64,000 bases of DNA from Alteromonas aestuariivivens (lineage in GTDB: Bacteria > Pseudomonadota > Gammaproteobacteria > Enterobacterales > Alteromonadaceae), in the NCBI RefSeq assembly GCF_003367475.1, contig NZ_QRHA01000005.1:248001-312000 (forward strand), written 5' to 3'. The translations under genes were made by a program, and so were the position numbers. The notes under the pieces are model-generated. The model was not told the origin of the DNA and ran no database searches. It worked only from the letters and a program-made list of their open reading frames with translations. How positions within the stretch are numbered: position 1 is the first letter of the stretch; every line of letters begins with the position of its first letter. Positions 1 to 11,937 of this stretch are shown one piece after another.

Positions 1-924
1 ATCGCCAACCTTACTGCGCGCGAAAGGCACTCCGAGTTTGCTCAGGGCGTTTTCCAGCCCCAGATTACTCATTTGAGTACCAACAACCCCGCCTTGCATA
101 CGACCATTTTTCAGTGCATCGCGGGCAACCATATACAGGATTTGATCGCCATCAATGAGGTTGCCCAGATGATCAACCATCATAATCCGGTCACCGTCCC
201 CATCAAGGCCAAAGCCTAAATCGGCACCGGTTTCCCTGACCTTGTCGATAGTTGCCTGCATGGAGGTTGCCCCAACGCCGTCATTAATATTCAGGCCATT
301 GGGCGAAGTGCCAATTTCAATAACCTGGGCTCCCAGCTCACGCAGCACGTTTGGCGCAATATGATAGGTCGCACCGTGGGCACAATCCACTACGATCTTT
401 AACCCGCGCAAAGACAGCTCGGAAGAAAAAGTGGCTTTACAGAATTCAATATAACGGCCGGAGGCATCGGTAACACGGCTGGCCTTGCCCAATTGGTTGG
501 ACGCCACACACTCCATGGGTTTTTCCATCATCGCCTCGATGGCCAGTTCGATGTCATCCGCGAGTTTAAAACCTTTGGAAGAGAAGAACTTGATGCCATT
601 GTCGTAGTAGGGATTATGCGATGCGCTAATCACAATACCTGCTTCAGAGCGGAATGTTTTGGTCAGATAGGCAATGGCAGGCGTTGGCATGGGGCCCAGC
701 AGGCCAATGTTAATTCCGGCTGCAGACAACCCGGCTTCCAGCGCCGACTCAAGCATATAGCCGGATATGCGGGTATCCTTGCCGATAAGGACTTTATTGG
801 TCCCCTGCCCGGCCAGTACTTTACCGGCGGCCCAACCCAGCTTGGTAACAAATTCCGGGTTAATGGCACTCTCACCAACTTTACCGCGAATTCCATCTGT
901 ACCAAAATACTTGCGCTGCCCCAT
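1..924 (-). CDS. glmM: Phosphoglucosamine mutase GlmM (partial, 3' end off the window)
   Basis: GlmM converts glucosamine-6-phosphate to glucosamine-1-phosphate in the cytoplasm, the step before UDP-GlcNAc for peptidoglycan and LPS. The reading frame starts at the ATG at 924 ([17 protein letters not shown]) and stays open to base 1, giving 308 of the usual ~445 residues. The phosphoserine loop SASHNP places the active Ser at residue 102, the same number as in E. coli, and the metal-binding DGDGDR loop is present further on. It lies 21 bp downstream of folP, the usual folP-glmM arrangement, so the two are probably cotranscribed. The C-terminal domains lie outside the window. Identity is certain; nothing looks broken. 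Confidence 0.97.
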   Translation of the reverse strand, partial: MGQRKYFGTDGIRGKVGESAINPEFVTKLGWAAGKVLAGQGTNKVLIGKDTRISGYMLESALEAGLSAAGINIGLLGPMPTPAIAYLTKTFRSEAGIVISASHNPYYDNGIKFFSSKGFKLADDIELAIEAMMEKPMECVASNQLGKASRVTDASGRYIEFCKATFSSELSLRGLKIVVDCAHGATYHIAPNVLRELGAQVIEIGTSPNGLNINDGVGATSMQATIDKVRETGADLGFGLDGDGDRIMMVDHLGNLIDGDQILYMVARDALKNGRMQGGVVGTQMSNLGLENALSKLGVPFARSKVGD

Positions 925-945
925 GATCAACTCCGTTGTTATTAT

Positions 946-1776
946 CTATTTTAATGTATTTAGCTTGTTTACAATGGTGACGGCGTCCACCGTTTCCTTA
1001 ACATCATGAACCCGAATGATATGGGCACCCATTGAGGCGGCAATTGTAGCCAGTGCGACACTTCCCGCCAAGCGCTGTTCCACGCCACGGTTCAATAAAT
1101 TCCCGATCATGGATTTTCGCGACATTCCAACCAGCACCGGAAACCCCATGCTGATTATAGCGGGCAACCCATTCACCAACTGGTAATTGTGGTCCAGGGA
1201 TTTGCCAAATCCGTAACCGGGATCAAGTATTATGTTTTGTTTTGGTATGCCAGCCGCAATACAGGCGTCCACACGCTGCAGCAAAAAGGCCTGGACTTCG
1301 CTGACTACATCATTGTAAAGCGGTGCAGCCTGCATGGTTCTGGGCTGCCCTTGCATGTGCATCAGGCACACTGGTACACCAGTACTCGCAGCTACATCTA
1401 ACGCACCGTCTTCCTGCAGAGCCCGTACATCATTAATCAGTCCGGCACCCGCCTTTACCGCTTCATGCATTACTCGCGCTTTACTGGTATCAACCGAAAT
1501 TATTGCATCAATCTGCCCCGCAAGGGCTTCAACAACCGGAATCACCCGCTCCAGCTCTTCATCCTCGCTTACATCCGGCGCTCCCGGGCGGGTTGACTCC
1601 CCACCAACATCAATAAACCGGGCACCGGCTTCCACCATACGATGTACATGCTCTATAGCGGTTGAAAAGCGGTTATGCCTGCCACCGTCAGAGAATGAGT
1701 CTGGTGTGACATTCAGGATACCCATTACCTGGGGAGTGCTAAAATCTGCGCGTTGGGACTGGAACAACATAATCAT
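946..1776 (-). CDS. folP: Dihydropteroate synthase FolP
   Basis: FolP joins p-aminobenzoate to dihydropterin pyrophosphate in folate synthesis and is the sulfonamide target; it is cytoplasmic. The 276-residue protein has the DHPS signatures MGILNVTPDSFSDGG near residue 20, DVGGESTRPGA near residue 58, and a C-terminal RVHDV. Length matches the family. The ATG at 1776 is followed by MIMLFQSQ; a second Met two codons on could also serve. It sits between ftsH and glmM, the common gammaproteobacterial order. A hairpin terminator lies upstream, after ftsH, so folP probably has its own promoter in 1777-1860 and shares a transcript with glmM. Confidence 0.97.
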   Translation of the reverse strand: MIMLFQSQRADFSTPQVMGILNVTPDSFSDGGRHNRFSTAIEHVHRMVEAGARFIDVGGESTRPGAPDVSEDEELERVIPVVEALAGQIDAIISVDTSKARVMHEAVKAGAGLINDVRALQEDGALDVAASTGVPVCLMHMQGQPRTMQAAPLYNDVVSEVQAFLLQRVDACIAAGIPKQNIILDPGYGFGKSLDHNYQLVNGLPAIISMGFPVLVGMSRKSMIGNLLNRGVEQRLAGSVALATIAASMGAHIIRVHDVKETVDAVTIVNKLNTLK

Positions 1777-1863
1777 CTTATTGCTTACGAAAAACCAACC
1801 TGCCAGTGAACAAACTTAAATTCAGAAGAAGATCACGCTGGTATTTAGAGAAGGGAATAAAAC

Positions 1864-1887
1864 AGCGCCAGTTGTGCAACTGGCGCT
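1864..1887 (-). terminator. Rho-independent terminator after ftsH
   Basis: Arms AGCGCCAGTTG (1864-1874) and CAACTGGCGCT (1877-1887) form a perfect 11-bp hairpin arm pair with a 2-nt centre. Read on the minus strand it is followed by GTTTTATT. It starts 9 nt after the ftsH stop and separates ftsH from folP. Confidence 0.75.
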
Positions 1888-1895
1888 TTGAACAA

Positions 1896-3836
1896 TTAAC
1901 CGGGTAAATCACCGGGTTTGCCTACAGAGGGCTTGTCTACACCGTCATCGGTAATTTCACCTTCACGGGCAGGTTTACCTCCAGTAGGTTTATCATCACC
2001 CGATGGTGCGCGGTCATCCCAGTCAGCAGGAGGACGAACATCCCTGCGAGCCATAAGGTCATCAATCTGCTTGGCATCAATGGTTTCATACTTCATCAAC
2101 GCATCTTTCATCGTGTGCAGAATGTCGATATTTTCCTGCAGGATCCGCTTCGCGCGGTCGTAATTGCTGTCAATGATGGCTTTGATTTCAGCATCGATGG
2201 CTCTGGCGGTATCGTCAGACATGTGAGACGCCTTAGACATAGAGCGACCGAGGAATACCTCGCCTTCTTCCTCAGCATAAAGCATTGGCCCCATTTTGCT
2301 GGACAAGCCCCACTGGGTCACCATCTTGCGGGCAATTTCCGTAGCTCGCTCGATATCGTTAGAAGCCCCGGTAGTGACCTTATCATCACCATAGATGATT
2401 TGTTCCGCAATCCGGCCACCAAACAGACTAGAAATCATGCTTTCCAAATGCTGTTTGGAATGGCTCACCCTGTCCTGCTCAGGCAGATACATGGTTACAC
2501 CCAACGCCCGACCACGAGGGATAATAGAAACCTTGTAGACCGGATCGTGTTCCGGAACCAGACGCCCTACGATAGCGTGACCCGCTTCGTGATAAGCCGT
2601 CATGGCCTTTTCCTGTTCCGACATCACCATGGACTTACGCTCGGCACCCATCATGATTTTGTCTTTCGCCTTGTCAAACTCTTCCATGCTTACCAGGCGC
2701 TTGTTGGCTCGTGCAGCAAACAAAGCAGCCTCATTTACCAGGTTAGCCAAATCGGCACCCGAAAATCCGGGTGTACCTCGGGCAATAACGGAAGGTTCAA
2801 CGTTGTCAGCAACCGGTACCTTGCGGATGTGAACTTTAAGAATTTGTTCACGCCCGCGGATGTCCGGCAGCCCAACCACTACCTGGCGGTCAAAACGACC
2901 CGGACGCAAAAGCGCAGGGTCCAGAACATCCGGACGGTTGGTAGCGGCAATTACAATTATACCTTCATGCCCTTCAAAACCATCCATTTCCACCAGCATC
3001 TGGTTGAGAGTTTGTTCGCGTTCGTCGTGACCACCGCCCAAACCAGCGCCACGCTGACGACCGACTGCATCAATCTCATCAATGAAGATAATGCAGGGCG
3101 CAGCCTTTTTGGCCTGCTCAAACATATCGCGTACCCTGCTGGCACCGACACCAACAAACATTTCAACGAAATCAGAACCTGAGATGGTGAAAAACGGTAC
3201 CTTTGCTTCCCCGGCAATGGCTTTGGCCAGGAGGGTTTTACCGGTACCCGGAGGGCCAACCATCAGTACGCCTTTTGGAATTTTACCGCCCAGTTTCTGG
3301 AACTTGGAAGGGTCGCGCAGGAAATCAACCAATTCGGCAACGTCTTCCTTGGCTTCATCACAGCCTGCCACATCGGCAAACGTGGTCTTGATTTGATCTT
3401 CACCCAACAACCGGGCTTTGCTTTTGCCGAAGGACATAGCCCCACGGCCACCGCCACCCTGCATTTGGCGCATGAAGAAAATCCACACTGCAATCAAGAG
3501 CAGCATGGGGAACCAACTGATGAAAATGGAAGTTAATATAGAAGGCTTTTCCGGTGGTTCACCCAGAATTCGTACATCCTTTTTGACCAGGTCTGAAATC
3601 AATTGATCGTCGAAATAAGGAATGTAGGTAACGAAGGACTCACCAGAACGCTTGGTACCACGAATCTCGCGGGCGTCACTGTCTATTCGGACTTCCCGAA
3701 TGTTGCCCTGACTCGCTTCTTTCAGGAATGTTGTGTAGTCGGTTTGCGCCCGGGACGATTCACTGGGTGAAAAGCTCTGGAAAACGGACATCAACACAAC
3801 GGCGATGACCAACCATAAGATTAAATTTTTTGCCAT
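1896..3836 (-). CDS. ftsH: ATP-dependent zinc metalloprotease FtsH
   Basis: FtsH is the inner-membrane AAA+ protease that removes misassembled membrane proteins and short-lived regulators such as LpxC and sigma-32. The start chosen is the ATG at 3836 ([10 protein letters not shown]), which begins directly with the first membrane segment; an in-frame TTG 24 nt upstream is less likely. The 646 residues show two membrane segments (about 1-22 and 100-122), Walker A GPPGTGKT with Lys200, Walker B IIFIDEID, the second region of homology, and the zinc site HEAGH at 416-420. Length equals E. coli FtsH. rlmE, which usually precedes ftsH, is not present here. Confidence 0.98.
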   Translation of the reverse strand: MAKNLILWLVIAVVLMSVFQSFSPSESSRAQTDYTTFLKEASQGNIREVRIDSDAREIRGTKRSGESFVTYIPYFDDQLISDLVKKDVRILGEPPEKPSILTSIFISWFPMLLLIAVWIFFMRQMQGGGGRGAMSFGKSKARLLGEDQIKTTFADVAGCDEAKEDVAELVDFLRDPSKFQKLGGKIPKGVLMVGPPGTGKTLLAKAIAGEAKVPFFTISGSDFVEMFVGVGASRVRDMFEQAKKAAPCIIFIDEIDAVGRQRGAGLGGGHDEREQTLNQMLVEMDGFEGHEGIIVIAATNRPDVLDPALLRPGRFDRQVVVGLPDIRGREQILKVHIRKVPVADNVEPSVIARGTPGFSGADLANLVNEAALFAARANKRLVSMEEFDKAKDKIMMGAERKSMVMSEQEKAMTAYHEAGHAIVGRLVPEHDPVYKVSIIPRGRALGVTMYLPEQDRVSHSKQHLESMISSLFGGRIAEQIIYGDDKVTTGASNDIERATEIARKMVTQWGLSSKMGPMLYAEEEGEVFLGRSMSKASHMSDDTARAIDAEIKAIIDSNYDRAKRILQENIDILHTMKDALMKYETIDAKQIDDLMARRDVRPPADWDDRAPSGDDKPTGGKPAREGEITDDGVDKPSVGKPGDLPG

Positions 3837-4423
3837 ATCGCTCAATGCTACTAACCTCAATAAAAACCGGAAACCTCAAGCGAAAACTAAGCAATATTCT
3901 TACCAAAAATATGTTAATTTTCCGAACTTAACGCATCCCGTCACGAAATTCGCTGTCTATCTGAAGGGTACTACACTTTGTACCCGCTAGCCACCCAATA
4001 CCTGCCTCACTACAAGCCCACCTGGGCGGTGTTTCCTTCCAGTTTGAGCCAACACGAAATGCAGCCACGTTACAACGTAAAAAAACGGTCAGGCCACCTT
4101 CCGTTTTGCAGAGTTCACGTTAGCTTGGGTTCCACCTGCCTCAACCCGGAGGTAAAACCAGAAACACTTTCGTTTCTGACAACACACCTTTGCCTGTGTT
4201 CCCTTAAAATACGCCACATCAGCTAAAACTGTTCATCCTGAAAAATAAAAATGCTGGTGCATCCAACCCGGGGCGACACGGTAAAACGTAACTTCTAATT
4301 ACCACCCGTACTGGTTTATTTTTATCATTCCATCGTATTGCCGATAGGATTGTTAGCAAGATGGCGTTAGAATACGGTTTTTCAACTCTTAACCGACCGT
4401 TTAATTGTAAGAATTCATCATTA
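3837..4423. other. 587-bp intergenic region without a gene (ftsH/yhbY)
   Basis: This stretch separates the divergent ftsH and yhbY genes. In many gammaproteobacteria the slot holds rlmE (about 620 bp), but no frame here encodes an RlmE-like protein or a recognisable remnant. It must hold the promoters of both flanking genes. I see no strong inverted repeat or tRNA-like fold by eye. Confidence 0.6.
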
Positions 4424-4717
4424 ATGAAATTATCAACCAAACAAAAGCAGTACCTGAAGGGGTTGGCCCATTCTCTGAAGCCCGTAGTTCAACTGGGCGC
4501 CAATGGCCTGACAGAAGGGGTTGTGGCAGAAATAGATCTGGCACTGGGTCATCACGAACTGATTAAGGTAAAGGTGCCTTCTGATGATCGTGAGGAAAAA
4601 GCGCTGATTATGGATGCCATCGCACGTGAAACCAGTGCTGAAAAAGTCCAGGTAATTGGCCACACACTGGTGCTGTTCCGCCCCAGCGAAGAGCGTAAAA
4701 TTCAGTTGCCAAAGTAA
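4424..4717 (+). CDS. yhbY: Ribosome assembly RNA-binding protein YhbY (CRM domain)
   Basis: YhbY is a small CRM-domain RNA-binding protein associated with pre-50S particles. The 97-residue product starts at the ATG at 4424 (MKLSTKQKQYLKGLAHSLKP), matching known N-termini; upstream in-frame codons add non-family residues. The GANGLTEGV segment near residue 28 is the GxxG loop region of the CRM fold, and HELIKVKV follows. It lies divergent from ftsH, the conserved yhbY/ftsH neighbourhood. The Shine-Dalgarno is weak. Confidence 0.95.
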   Translation: MKLSTKQKQYLKGLAHSLKPVVQLGANGLTEGVVAEIDLALGHHELIKVKVPSDDREEKALIMDAIARETSAEKVQVIGHTLVLFRPSEERKIQLPK

Positions 4718-4815
4718 CACCCGTTATTTCTCTGATTCCTGTTTGCCAACATGGTTTTCCACTCAAGCCATCAGTACACTGGCGTTGACCCTACATAAAA
4801 ATAACAGGAATAATC

Positions 4816-5592
4816 ATGCAATTATCCCAATCTACTGCCATCGTCACCGGTGGCTGTTCTGGCTTGGGCCTGGCCACTGCCATTGCCCTGCGTAACGCAG
4901 GCATGCAGGTCGCGCTGTTCGACGTCAATACAGAACTGGGCGCTCAGCGCACCGATGAACTGGGCAAAACGGATACCTTATTCTGTGCCACCGATGTTCG
5001 GGATGAGGCGTCTGTCTCACAGGCCATTGCTGAAGTTCAATCCCGATTTGGAGAGATACGGGTGTGTGTCAACTGCGCCGGAGTCGCTCCTGCACAGCGT
5101 ACACTCAACAGAGACAATCATCCTGCTCCGCTGGCACAATTTCAGTCCACGCTGGATATTAATCTGGTCGGAACCTTCAACGTCAATCGTCTGGTCGCGG
5201 CGGCCATGGCTTCACAACACCCATGCAATGAACATGGTGAGCGCGGTATTCTTATCAACACCGCTTCCATTGCGGGCTATGAAGGCCAAATCGGCCAGAC
5301 TGCTTACGCTGCCAGTAAAGCCGGCATTATTGGTATGACCCTGCCAATGGCCCGTGACCTGGCTGGCCTGGGAATAAGAGTGAATACCATCGCGCCCGGC
5401 GTAATGGGCACCCCAATGTTGCTGGCAATGCCAGAAACTGTTCAGGATGCGCTGACAGCGAGCATACCCTTCCCCAAACGGCTGGGGCTGCCTGAAGAAT
5501 TCGCCCGTCTGGTCATCCACCTGACCGAAAATGCCTATCTGAACGGTGAAACCATTCGCCTCGACGGAGCCCTTCGGATGGGCCCGAAATAA
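4816..5592 (+). CDS. SDR family oxidoreductase (3-hydroxyacyl-CoA dehydrogenase type II-like)
   Basis: This is a classical short-chain dehydrogenase/reductase of 258 residues. The cofactor loop TGGCSGLG is at 11-18, and Asp36 at the end of the second strand favours NAD over NADP. An NCAG motif is at 86-89, and the catalytic set Asn115, Ser151, Tyr164 and Lys168 (YAASK) is complete. The sequence most resembles the HSD17B10-like 3-hydroxy-2-methylbutyryl-CoA/3-hydroxyacyl-CoA dehydrogenases (LDINLVGTFNVNR, GYEGQIGQ). That would place it in branched-chain amino acid or fatty acid breakdown, but substrate cannot be fixed from sequence. AGGA precedes the ATG. It stands alone, convergent with the Lon-like gene. 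Confidence 0.85.
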   Translation: MQLSQSTAIVTGGCSGLGLATAIALRNAGMQVALFDVNTELGAQRTDELGKTDTLFCATDVRDEASVSQAIAEVQSRFGEIRVCVNCAGVAPAQRTLNRDNHPAPLAQFQSTLDINLVGTFNVNRLVAAAMASQHPCNEHGERGILINTASIAGYEGQIGQTAYAASKAGIIGMTLPMARDLAGLGIRVNTIAPGVMGTPMLLAMPETVQDALTASIPFPKRLGLPEEFARLVIHLTENAYLNGETIRLDGALRMGPK

Positions 5593-5604
5593 CAATCCCT
5601 GCAA

Positions 5605-5630
5605 AGACCGCTGCGATTTGTCAGTGGTCT
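5605..5630. terminator. Possible bidirectional hairpin between SDR and Lon-like genes
   Basis: AGACCGCTG (5605-5613) can pair with CAGTGGTCT (5622-5630) around an 8-nt loop with one G-U pair. It falls in the 28-bp gap of two convergent genes and runs into the 3' end of the Lon-like gene. There is no clean U-tract, so this is a weak call. Confidence 0.35.
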
Positions 5631-8020
5631 TCTTCGCCGCCGTTTACAATAAGTGAAATGTTATACAAACGGTTAACCGCATGGTAGTTGATGGTGTTTT
5701 TTGGATAGCGGCCGCGACCGGAAAGAGTGCCCGCTTCACGCCCCATTAGCAGTGCCAGCGCTTCATCCACGGTTTCCACCGCGTAAACATGAAACAGCCC
5801 TTTTTTAACCGCATCGATCACCACTTTGTCGAGCACCAGATTCACGGCATTGGATTTGGGGATCACTACCCCCTGGTTTCCGGTTAATCCACGATGCTGG
5901 CAAAGGTCAAAAAAGCCTTCGATTTTTTCGTTTACTCCGCCCACAGCCTGAACTTCTCCGTACTGGTTTATGGAGCCGGTAACTGCCAGAGCCTGGGTAG
6001 CAGGTATTTCAGTTAACGCTGATATCAGGGCAATCAGTTCACCCAGTGACGCACTGTCACCATCGATATGCCCGTAGGACTGTTCAAGAGCAATGTTGGC
6101 CGACAAAGTGAGCGGGAAATGCTGCGCGTACTTGTGGCCCAGGTAGCCGGTGAGCAACATAACCCCTTTGGAATGAATGGGCTGACCCAGTTCCACTTCC
6201 CGTTCAATATCCACTACGCCACTGGCCCCGGCGTACACGGTAGAGGTAATTCTCGCCGGCGTGCCAAACGCCGTATCACCAATTTCCAGCACCGTGAGCC
6301 CGTTCACTTTACCTACTGCAGTTCCTTCAGTGGCAATCAGAACATGGCCTTCCTTAATATCGTTAAGTAATGTCTGGCTCACCCTGCCTGTACGGTGTTT
6401 CTTGCCCCTAAGTGCGGTATTGAGATGCTGCAGCTGAAGTTGAGTGTCGCCAGCCTTTCGACAGTAGTAATGCGCTTCATTGATAAGCTCGATGACTTCG
6501 GCAAAATGGGCCGACAGCTTGGACTGATGCTCGGCCATACGCAGGGAAAATTCCACCAGCCGATGCATGGCTTCTGCGCTGACGCCCTGCAGGCCAGAGG
6601 AAATCAGATGCATGCGCACCCGCCCGACAAAATCAAACAGCGACTGACGATTAACTGGAATTTCAAGGTCGAAGTCCACCAGCACCCGAAACAGCTCGTC
6701 AAACTCATCATCATAATCCTGCAGCGTATAGTAAAGCTCGCGGGATCCCATCAAAATAACTTTGATATTGAGTTCGATAGGCTGGGGATTAAGAGTAATG
6801 GCGTTGACCATGCCCACATCCTGCTGGGGCAGGTCCATCTTTATGAAACCCGATTTTATCGCCAGCTTGAGGGTATCCCAAACGTAGGGCTGCTCAATGA
6901 GCTGATCAACATCAAGTAGAAGGTAACCCCCATTCGCCTTGTGCAAAGCGCCGGGGCGAATCATACGGTAGTTGGTAAACACACTGCCGTGGATGTTGGT
7001 GTATTCTATTTTGCCAAACAGATTCTGGTAGGTCGGGTTGGGTTCGTACACCACCGGAGCACCATCATCAATTTTATGCCCAATCAGCACATTGGGCAAA
7101 AACGATTCCTCCAGGTGCAAACGCCGGTCCATTTCATCCAGTTTGTCTTCCTTGCTGTCTTCCGCCAGCAATTCAACAATGGCGTCAATCAGGCTCGAAC
7201 GCAACTGGCGCAGATACTTGAGAACACCGAGATCGGAAGCATACTTGTGCTCCAGGGCTTTGAGCAAAGGCTTGATGCCCTGCTCAACAGTATTCCGGTT
7301 CAGTTCACGAATACGCTCGGAGTTTTCCCGTTTCCAGATCGGCAGGCTCAGCAGACTTTCACTTAAGCGGTTTTCCAGTTCGTCAATAAGATCATAAAAA
7401 TACTGGCGCTGATCGTCGGACAAATTGGCAAATTCCGTATCGCTGATGGGCTTGCCATCCACTATCGGCGAAAAGCTGATGGTGCCGCCCTCTTCATACA
7501 GCGCAACCTGATTGGCCTGGGCGTAACGCTCCACCGCATCAATGGCTTTGTCGTACTTCTGGTCGAACTCGCGCCCGATGGCCGCTTTACGGCGCTGATA
7601 GCCCGGGTTATCGAACGCCGCCGGAAAGGTATCGAGCAAATCGTCTATCAAGGCACTGATGTCTTTCGCCAGTTGTCGCCCGCCGCCGGGCGCCATTCTC
7701 AGCACCACAGGCTCACGCTCTTCTTCCAGATTATTGATGTAAATCCAGTCGTCCGGCGTGCTCAAAGCACTGACATGGCGTTCAATGTAGTCTTTAACCA
7801 GGGTAAAGCGGCCGGTGGCCTGTTCGCCCATAACGTACAGGTTGTAGCCTTTGGCATCGATACCCAAACCGAACATCAGGGCTTCGCGGGCGCGTTCCTG
7901 GCCAATAAAGGTGGTATTGAGCGCTTCTTCATCATTGAGCGCCTTATTGATGATCCGCCGATTCAGGCTTGGAGTTAAGCTTTTGGGGGATAGCGGCGGT
8001 ACGAACTCTACACCGGGCAT
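5621..8020 (-). CDS. LonH/YcbZ-type AAA-associated Lon-like serine protease
   Basis: A 799-residue protein of the YcbZ/LonH family: an N-terminal degenerate AAA region, then a C-terminal Lon peptidase domain. The Ser-Lys dyad is Ser656 (GDSAS) and Lys699 (VNEK); the 43-residue spacing is the same as Ser679/Lys722 in E. coli Lon. The P-loop reads GEQATGRF, with Arg where classical Walker A has Lys; this is usual in the family as I know it. It is longer than E. coli YcbZ (586 aa) and like Pseudomonas homologues of about 800. It acts in the cytoplasm, probably on damaged or specific proteins. No operon partner. The start ATG at 8020 has no strong Shine-Dalgarno. Confidence 0.9.
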   Translation of the reverse strand: MPGVEFVPPLSPKSLTPSLNRRIINKALNDEEALNTTFIGQERAREALMFGLGIDAKGYNLYVMGEQATGRFTLVKDYIERHVSALSTPDDWIYINNLEEEREPVVLRMAPGGGRQLAKDISALIDDLLDTFPAAFDNPGYQRRKAAIGREFDQKYDKAIDAVERYAQANQVALYEEGGTISFSPIVDGKPISDTEFANLSDDQRQYFYDLIDELENRLSESLLSLPIWKRENSERIRELNRNTVEQGIKPLLKALEHKYASDLGVLKYLRQLRSSLIDAIVELLAEDSKEDKLDEMDRRLHLEESFLPNVLIGHKIDDGAPVVYEPNPTYQNLFGKIEYTNIHGSVFTNYRMIRPGALHKANGGYLLLDVDQLIEQPYVWDTLKLAIKSGFIKMDLPQQDVGMVNAITLNPQPIELNIKVILMGSRELYYTLQDYDDEFDELFRVLVDFDLEIPVNRQSLFDFVGRVRMHLISSGLQGVSAEAMHRLVEFSLRMAEHQSKLSAHFAEVIELINEAHYYCRKAGDTQLQLQHLNTALRGKKHRTGRVSQTLLNDIKEGHVLIATEGTAVGKVNGLTVLEIGDTAFGTPARITSTVYAGASGVVDIEREVELGQPIHSKGVMLLTGYLGHKYAQHFPLTLSANIALEQSYGHIDGDSASLGELIALISALTEIPATQALAVTGSINQYGEVQAVGGVNEKIEGFFDLCQHRGLTGNQGVVIPKSNAVNLVLDKVVIDAVKKGLFHVYAVETVDEALALLMGREAGTLSGRGRYPKNTINYHAVNRLYNISLIVNGGEEDH

Positions 8021-8085
8021 AGTCTACACATTCTGATTTTTTGTTAAGTGAAACGTGATTCACCCCCGCTGTCAAACGCTTATCC

Positions 8086-8114
8086 TTGAGTTTGGCCAAA
8101 CACAGGGCTAATCT
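8086..8114 (+). promoter_or_regulatory. Predicted sigma-70 promoter for the SRPBCC gene
   Basis: TTGAGT (8086-8091) and TAATCT (8109-8114) are separated by 17 bp and end 29 bp before the ATG at 8144. A small inverted repeat, CACAG/CTGTG (8101-8117), overlaps the -10. Prediction by consensus only. Confidence 0.45.
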
Positions 8115-8143
8115 GTGCAAAATCCCGCCACTACTGCTGCAAA

Positions 8144-8680
8144 ATGAACAAAATCAAGCCCTTTGTATTGTCCTGTATGATGTTGCTGGCAGGCCCGGCA
8201 TGGTCCGAACTGGTTGCGGTATCCCCGTCGGGGTTCATTATCAAAAATCGTTTTGAGACCACCCACTCTGCCGAAGCAATCTGGGCAGCGCTGGTTAATG
8301 ACATTGATCAGTGGTGGCCAAAAGATCACAGCTGGTGGCAGGGTACATTTTCCATTGATGCCGTTGCCGGTGGCTGCTTTTGCGAGCTGAGCGACAACAG
8401 AAGTGCCGAACACATGCGCATCAGCTTTGTAGAGCCCCACCAGCGCCTGTTAATGACCGGAGGACTGGGACCGTTGCAGGGCATGGGCATATACGGTGCT
8501 CTGAACTGGCAAATCATTCCCTTGGTGGAAGGGTCAGAAGTTACTCTGACCTATCAGGTGCACGGCTATTCTCCTCAGGGTTTTGAGCAACTGGCTCCGG
8601 TCGTCGATAAAGTTCAGCATCAGCAGTTATCAGCACTCAAACACTTTCTGCAAAGTTCAACACCTGCCGCACCTGAATAA
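8144..8680 (+). CDS. Secreted SRPBCC/START-like domain protein
   Basis: The 178-residue product begins with a Sec signal peptide (MNKIKPFVLSCMMLLAGPAWS, likely cut after AWS at about residue 21). The remainder has the pattern of an SRPBCC (AHSA1/START-like) ligand-binding fold: an N-terminal strand with FETTHSAEAIWAAL, then DIDQWWP, GGCFCE, and a C-terminal helix that ends ALKHFL. Such domains form a hydrophobic pocket; the ligand is unknown. A secreted SRPBCC protein is less common than the cytosolic kind. It is divergent from the Lon-like gene and is followed by leuS after 126 bp, so probably monocistronic. Function unassigned. Confidence 0.75.
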   Translation: MNKIKPFVLSCMMLLAGPAWSELVAVSPSGFIIKNRFETTHSAEAIWAALVNDIDQWWPKDHSWWQGTFSIDAVAGGCFCELSDNRSAEHMRISFVEPHQRLLMTGGLGPLQGMGIYGALNWQIIPLVEGSEVTLTYQVHGYSPQGFEQLAPVVDKVQHQQLSALKHFLQSSTPAAPE

Positions 8681-8695
8681 AAACTCACCACCTGA

Positions 8696-11409
<2,714 letters not shown>

Positions 11410-11410
<1 letters not shown>

Positions 11411-11931
11411 TGAGTGCTGCCCGCCTGTTAATGACAGCGTTACTGGTCAGCATTCTCCTGGCCGGGTGCGGCTTTCATCTGCGCGGGACTCAGTCGCTGC
11501 CGGAAGACGCCAACTATGTGGTCATCCGTTCGGTGGAACCCCATGCACCGCTTGCCCGCAGCCTGGACAAGCGGCTGGAGGTCTACGACATTGAAGGTGG
11601 CAGTAACTACCCTACTGAGGCACAGCAGTCGTTTGTGGTTATTGAACTCTTACCTGAACAACTGGAACGCCGGCTGCTTTCCGTGTTTTCCACCGGGCAG
11701 GTAGCGGAATACGAACTGATTTTCGGTGTGCGCTACAAAGTAACCTTCCCGGGCCAGCAGCCAATACCTGCCTATTTTGAAATACTGAGGGATTATCAGG
11801 ATGATCCGGATCAGGTGCTGGCCAAAAGCCGGGAACTGGATCTGGTCCTCGATGAAATGCGTCGCGAAGCCGCCGACCGCATCATTCGCCGCCTGCCCAG
11901 CCAGGCAACTCAAACCGTGCCGGTTCAGTAA
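11410..11931 (+). CDS. lptE: LPS-assembly lipoprotein LptE
   Basis: LptE is the outer-membrane lipoprotein that plugs the LptD barrel and helps place LPS on the cell surface. The 173-residue product has a lipoprotein signal with lipobox LAGC (Cys20), followed by the family hallmark GFHLRG. The body holds the mixed alpha/beta fold, with RRLLSVFSTGQVAEYEL and a C-terminal amphipathic helix (REAADRIIRRL). Translation is coupled to leuS (TGATG, 1-nt overlap) and holA starts 6 nt later. Confidence 0.95.
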
Positions 11932-11937
11932 TTCCGC

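Noticed and set aside
2115..3182. Long open frame on the plus strand opposite ftsH
   Set aside because: It lies wholly antisense to a certain gene and its protein has no domain pattern; a high-GC3 shadow.
4219..4440. 73-codon minus-strand frame in the ftsH/yhbY gap
   Set aside because: No ribosome-binding site, overlaps the yhbY start, composition not protein-like; does not resemble rlmE.
5621..8020. Inactive Lon-like protein because Walker A Lys is Arg
   Set aside because: Arg in the P-loop is, to my knowledge, usual in this family, and the Ser656/Lys699 dyad is intact with canonical spacing.
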